Positions 6,128 through 7,683 of a stretch of 7,683 bases of DNA are shown one piece after another. The stretch lies in contig JAQGKJ010000460.1 of NCBI GenBank assembly GCA_028290165.1, positions 1-7,683 of the forward strand, written 5' to 3'. Source of the DNA: Bradyrhizobium sp. GTDB taxonomy: Bacteria > Pseudomonadota > Alphaproteobacteria > Rhizobiales > Xanthobacteraceae. Below the pieces are notes generated by a model. That model saw only the letters and a program-made list of their open reading frames with translations, had not been told where the DNA came from and searched no databases. Position numbers and translations under genes: made by a program. Within the stretch, counting starts at the first letter, position 1, and the number at the start of each line of letters is the position of its first letter.

Positions 6128-7348
6128 CTACGCAAGCCGCGCAAGGCCCGGCTGCGGTGGACGCGCAACGCCCGCGGTCTTGCGCCGCCAGTTTTCCAGC
6201 GACAGCGGCAGTTCTTCGGCCGCCTCGACGCGATTGCGGCCGCCGCGCTTGGCCTGATAAAGCGCGGTATCGGCCGCCGCCAGCAGCACCTCGAGCTCGG
6301 TGCCCGCCGGCCCGCCGGCCACGCCGATGCTGACGGTGGTCTCGACCGGCCCGGTCTCGTCGACAATTCCCGAACCCTCGAAGGCTTCCCGCACGCGTTC
6401 GGCGACGATTACTGCTTCTTCCAGCGAACAGGGCAGCAAAGCTGCGAATTCCTCGCCGCCAATACGCCCCGAGAGGTCGGTGATCCGTATCGTGTTGACC
6501 ACGACGGCGGCGAATAATTTCAAAATCTCGTCGCCCGCCGGATGTCCGAAGCGGTCGTTGATCGACTTGAAATGGTCGATGTCGAAGATCATCACCGTCA
6601 CCGGACGGCCGGCATTGGCTTCACGCTCGATCACCCGTGACGTCGCTTCCGCAAACCCGCGGCGGTTGAACATGCCGGTCAGCGGGTCTATCGACGCCGC
6701 CGTCCGGTGCGCGGTCACCGTGCGCTCCGACACCAGCATGAAGATGACGAACACGGTACCGACCACATAGAGCACGAGCTCGATCGCGAACACCGTGACC
6801 CAGATGCTGTTTGAGAACAGATCGCCGCGCGGGTGCAAGAGGTCGCCGAGCAGGATCGGCAGCATCAGCACGAAACCGTGCAGCACCGGCACCACGATCG
6901 CCGGCCAGCGCTGTTGCATGGTCCGGCGCCGCTCGTACCACAATTCGGTGGCAGTCAGCGCCGCGTAGATCGCAACGATGCCAGCGCCGATCGTCAGGCG
7001 TATGGCGTGCGCCTCGGGCGGCAGCGTCATGACCGCGGCGATCCAGGCAAGCGCGCCGAGGACCAGCCCCGGCAGATTTGGCTTGCGGCCATGGAACACA
7101 CGCGATGCGTTCCAGACCATGCCGCAGGCCACGAAGCCTACGGCATTCAGCGCCAGCGAAGGCATCTCGCCGAGCGAGCCGGCGGAGAGCGTCCACAGCG
7201 CCACCGATGCTGCGCCGAGCAGATAAGCGGTTCCCCACCATTTCAACGCCGGGATATTCTCCTGCCTGCCGAAAAACAGCAGCATGGCTCCCAGCATTGC
7301 CGCGACCATCGTGGCAACGAGATAAAGCGTGGAGGTATCGAGCGACAT
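6128..7348 (-). CDS. Membrane-bound diguanylate cyclase (GGDEF)
   Basis: Makes the second messenger c-di-GMP from two GTP at the inner membrane. The 406-residue protein has about seven hydrophobic segments (near 7-27, 37-57, 64-84, 93-110, 115-134, 149-171, 181-206), a likely sensory module that I cannot assign to a named 7TM family. The GGDEF domain (about 218-376) starts DPLTGMFNRRGF. It has FDIDHFKSINDRFGH (metal ligand D256), the active-site motif GGEEF (297-301), and YQAKRGGRNRV near its end. The inhibitory I-site RITD (288-291) lies five residues before GGEEF, so product inhibition is expected. There is no EAL or HD-GYP domain. A Pro/Arg-rich tail of about 28 residues follows. The ATG start leaves a complete first helix; the ribosome site is weak. 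Upstream is the rpsI terminator, so it has its own promoter; downstream it is probably co-transcribed with the 78-residue membrane protein. Confidence 0.95.
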   Translation of the reverse strand: MSLDTSTLYLVATMVAAMLGAMLLFFGRQENIPALKWWGTAYLLGAASVALWTLSAGSLGEMPSLALNAVGFVACGMVWNASRVFHGRKPNLPGLVLGALAWIAAVMTLPPEAHAIRLTIGAGIVAIYAALTATELWYERRRTMQQRWPAIVVPVLHGFVLMLPILLGDLLHPRGDLFSNSIWVTVFAIELVLYVVGTVFVIFMLVSERTVTAHRTAASIDPLTGMFNRRGFAEATSRVIEREANAGRPVTVMIFDIDHFKSINDRFGHPAGDEILKLFAAVVVNTIRITDLSGRIGGEEFAALLPCSLEEAVIVAERVREAFEGSGIVDETGPVETTVSIGVAGGPAGTELEVLLAAADTALYQAKRGGRNRVEAAEELPLSLENWRRKTAGVARPPQPGLARLA

Positions 7349-7449
7349 GGGCCACCGAGAGATTGTGATGCAGTGCAGCCGGCGCGACTGAAGACGGAGC
7401 GCATGCCTTCATCACCGCGAACTCTAGGATCGCCGTGTTGGAAATCCGT

Positions 7450-7465
7450 TTGCGCGCGTGCGCAA
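7450..7465. repeat. Inverted repeat upstream of the diguanylate cyclase gene
   Basis: A perfect 6-bp inverted repeat TTGCGC-GCGT-GCGCAA lies about 100 bp before the cyclase ATG, between it and the rpsI terminator. It could be a regulator site, but no known operator is recognised. On the plus strand TTTTC follows, but no plus-strand gene needs terminating there. Confidence 0.35.
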
Positions 7466-7508
7466 GTTTTCAGGAAAAACTGCGTCAACTCGTCAGCAAA
7501 TGCGCAGC

Positions 7509-7541
7509 AAAAAGGCGCCCCGGTATGAACCGCGAGGCGCC
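7509..7541 (-). terminator. Intrinsic terminator after rpsI
   Basis: On the minus strand an outer stem GGCGCC/GGCGCC encloses an inner stem CGGT/ACCG with a 4-base loop and a small internal bulge, and is followed by TTTTT. It sits about 50 bases after the rpsI stop and insulates the downstream diguanylate cyclase gene from ribosomal-protein transcription. Confidence 0.8.
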
Positions 7542-7559
7542 CTTTCGAAACTTGATATC

Positions 7560-7575
7560 TGCCGCATTCGCGGCA
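7560..7575 (-). other. Hairpin between rpsI stop and its terminator
   Basis: A 6-bp perfect inverted repeat, TGCCGC-GAAT-GCGGCA on the minus strand, begins 16 bases after the rpsI stop and has no T-run. It is placed like the hairpin after glnA at 692-709: proximal GC hairpin first, true terminator second. An mRNA 3'-end role is inferred only. Confidence 0.45.
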
Positions 7576-7591
7576 AGTTTTAGCGACGCAA

Positions 7592-7683
7592 TTAGCGCTT
7601 CGAGAACTGGAACGACTTGCGCGCTTTCGCCCGGCCGTACTTCTTGCGCTCGACCACACGCGAGTCGCGGGTGAGGAAGCCGC
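7592..7683 (-). CDS. rpsI: 30S ribosomal protein S9, C-terminal end (5' part outside window)
   Basis: The last 30 codons are visible (29 complete plus the TAA stop, then two bases of another). The protein reads GFLTRDSRVVERKKYGRAKA and then RKSFQFSKR-stop. This is the universal S9 C-terminus: R-D-x-R-x-V-E-R-K-K-x-G-x-x-K-A-R, and a final S-K-R that reaches the ribosomal P-site tRNA. In most bacteria it is co-transcribed behind rplM, which would lie beyond the window's right edge. Identity is certain despite the short fragment. Confidence 0.97.
   Translation of the reverse strand, partial: GFLTRDSRVVERKKYGRAKARKSFQFSKR

Overview
The window looks like ordinary chromosomal backbone from a high-GC alphaproteobacterium. 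The glnA and rpsI tails, the REC-HWE kinase and the style of the small proteins point to Bradyrhizobium, Rhodopseudomonas or a close relative. That placement comes from recognising protein families, not from a database search. I see no transposase, integrase, tRNA, CRISPR array, phage gene or toxin-antitoxin pair. I also see no clearly new multi-gene system.

Layout: the plus strand opens with the C-terminal half of glnA (1-684, cut by the window edge). It is followed by a hairpin and a perfect 13-bp terminator shared with the convergent gene. Four minus-strand genes then run from right to left: a conserved protein of unknown function (3455-4153), a PuuD-like class I glutamine amidotransferase (2498-3268), a small exported protein (2089-2352), and a response-regulator/HWE histidine kinase (774-1991). 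An AI-2E/PerM-family membrane protein (4296-5426, GTG start) is divergent from the unknown-function gene. It converges on an ABM-fold protein (5450-5749, minus). A seven-helix membrane diguanylate cyclase (6128-7348, minus) and a 78-residue tail-anchored protein (5852-6088, minus) probably form a small operon closed by a terminator. The window ends with the last 30 codons of rpsI (minus) and its tandem hairpin/terminator.

How the genes may work together: the most connected reading is signalling. The HWE kinase family often feeds the alphaproteobacterial general stress response (PhyR-NepR-EcfG). A candidate EcfG-type promoter (GGAAC-N16-TGTT, 2412-2436, minus) lies in front of the small exported protein. 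The kinase follows on the same strand after 97 bp, so the two could be co-transcribed under stress control. The diguanylate cyclase keeps its active site and its product-inhibition site, so it should be an active, feedback-limited c-di-GMP source. The amidotransferase, ABM protein and AI-2E protein look like independent housekeeping or accessory genes.

The best follow-up points are the candidate stress promoter, the Asn-for-His change in the kinase N box, the tandem 11-residue repeat in its linker, two unrecognised protein families, and the shared design of the three terminators.
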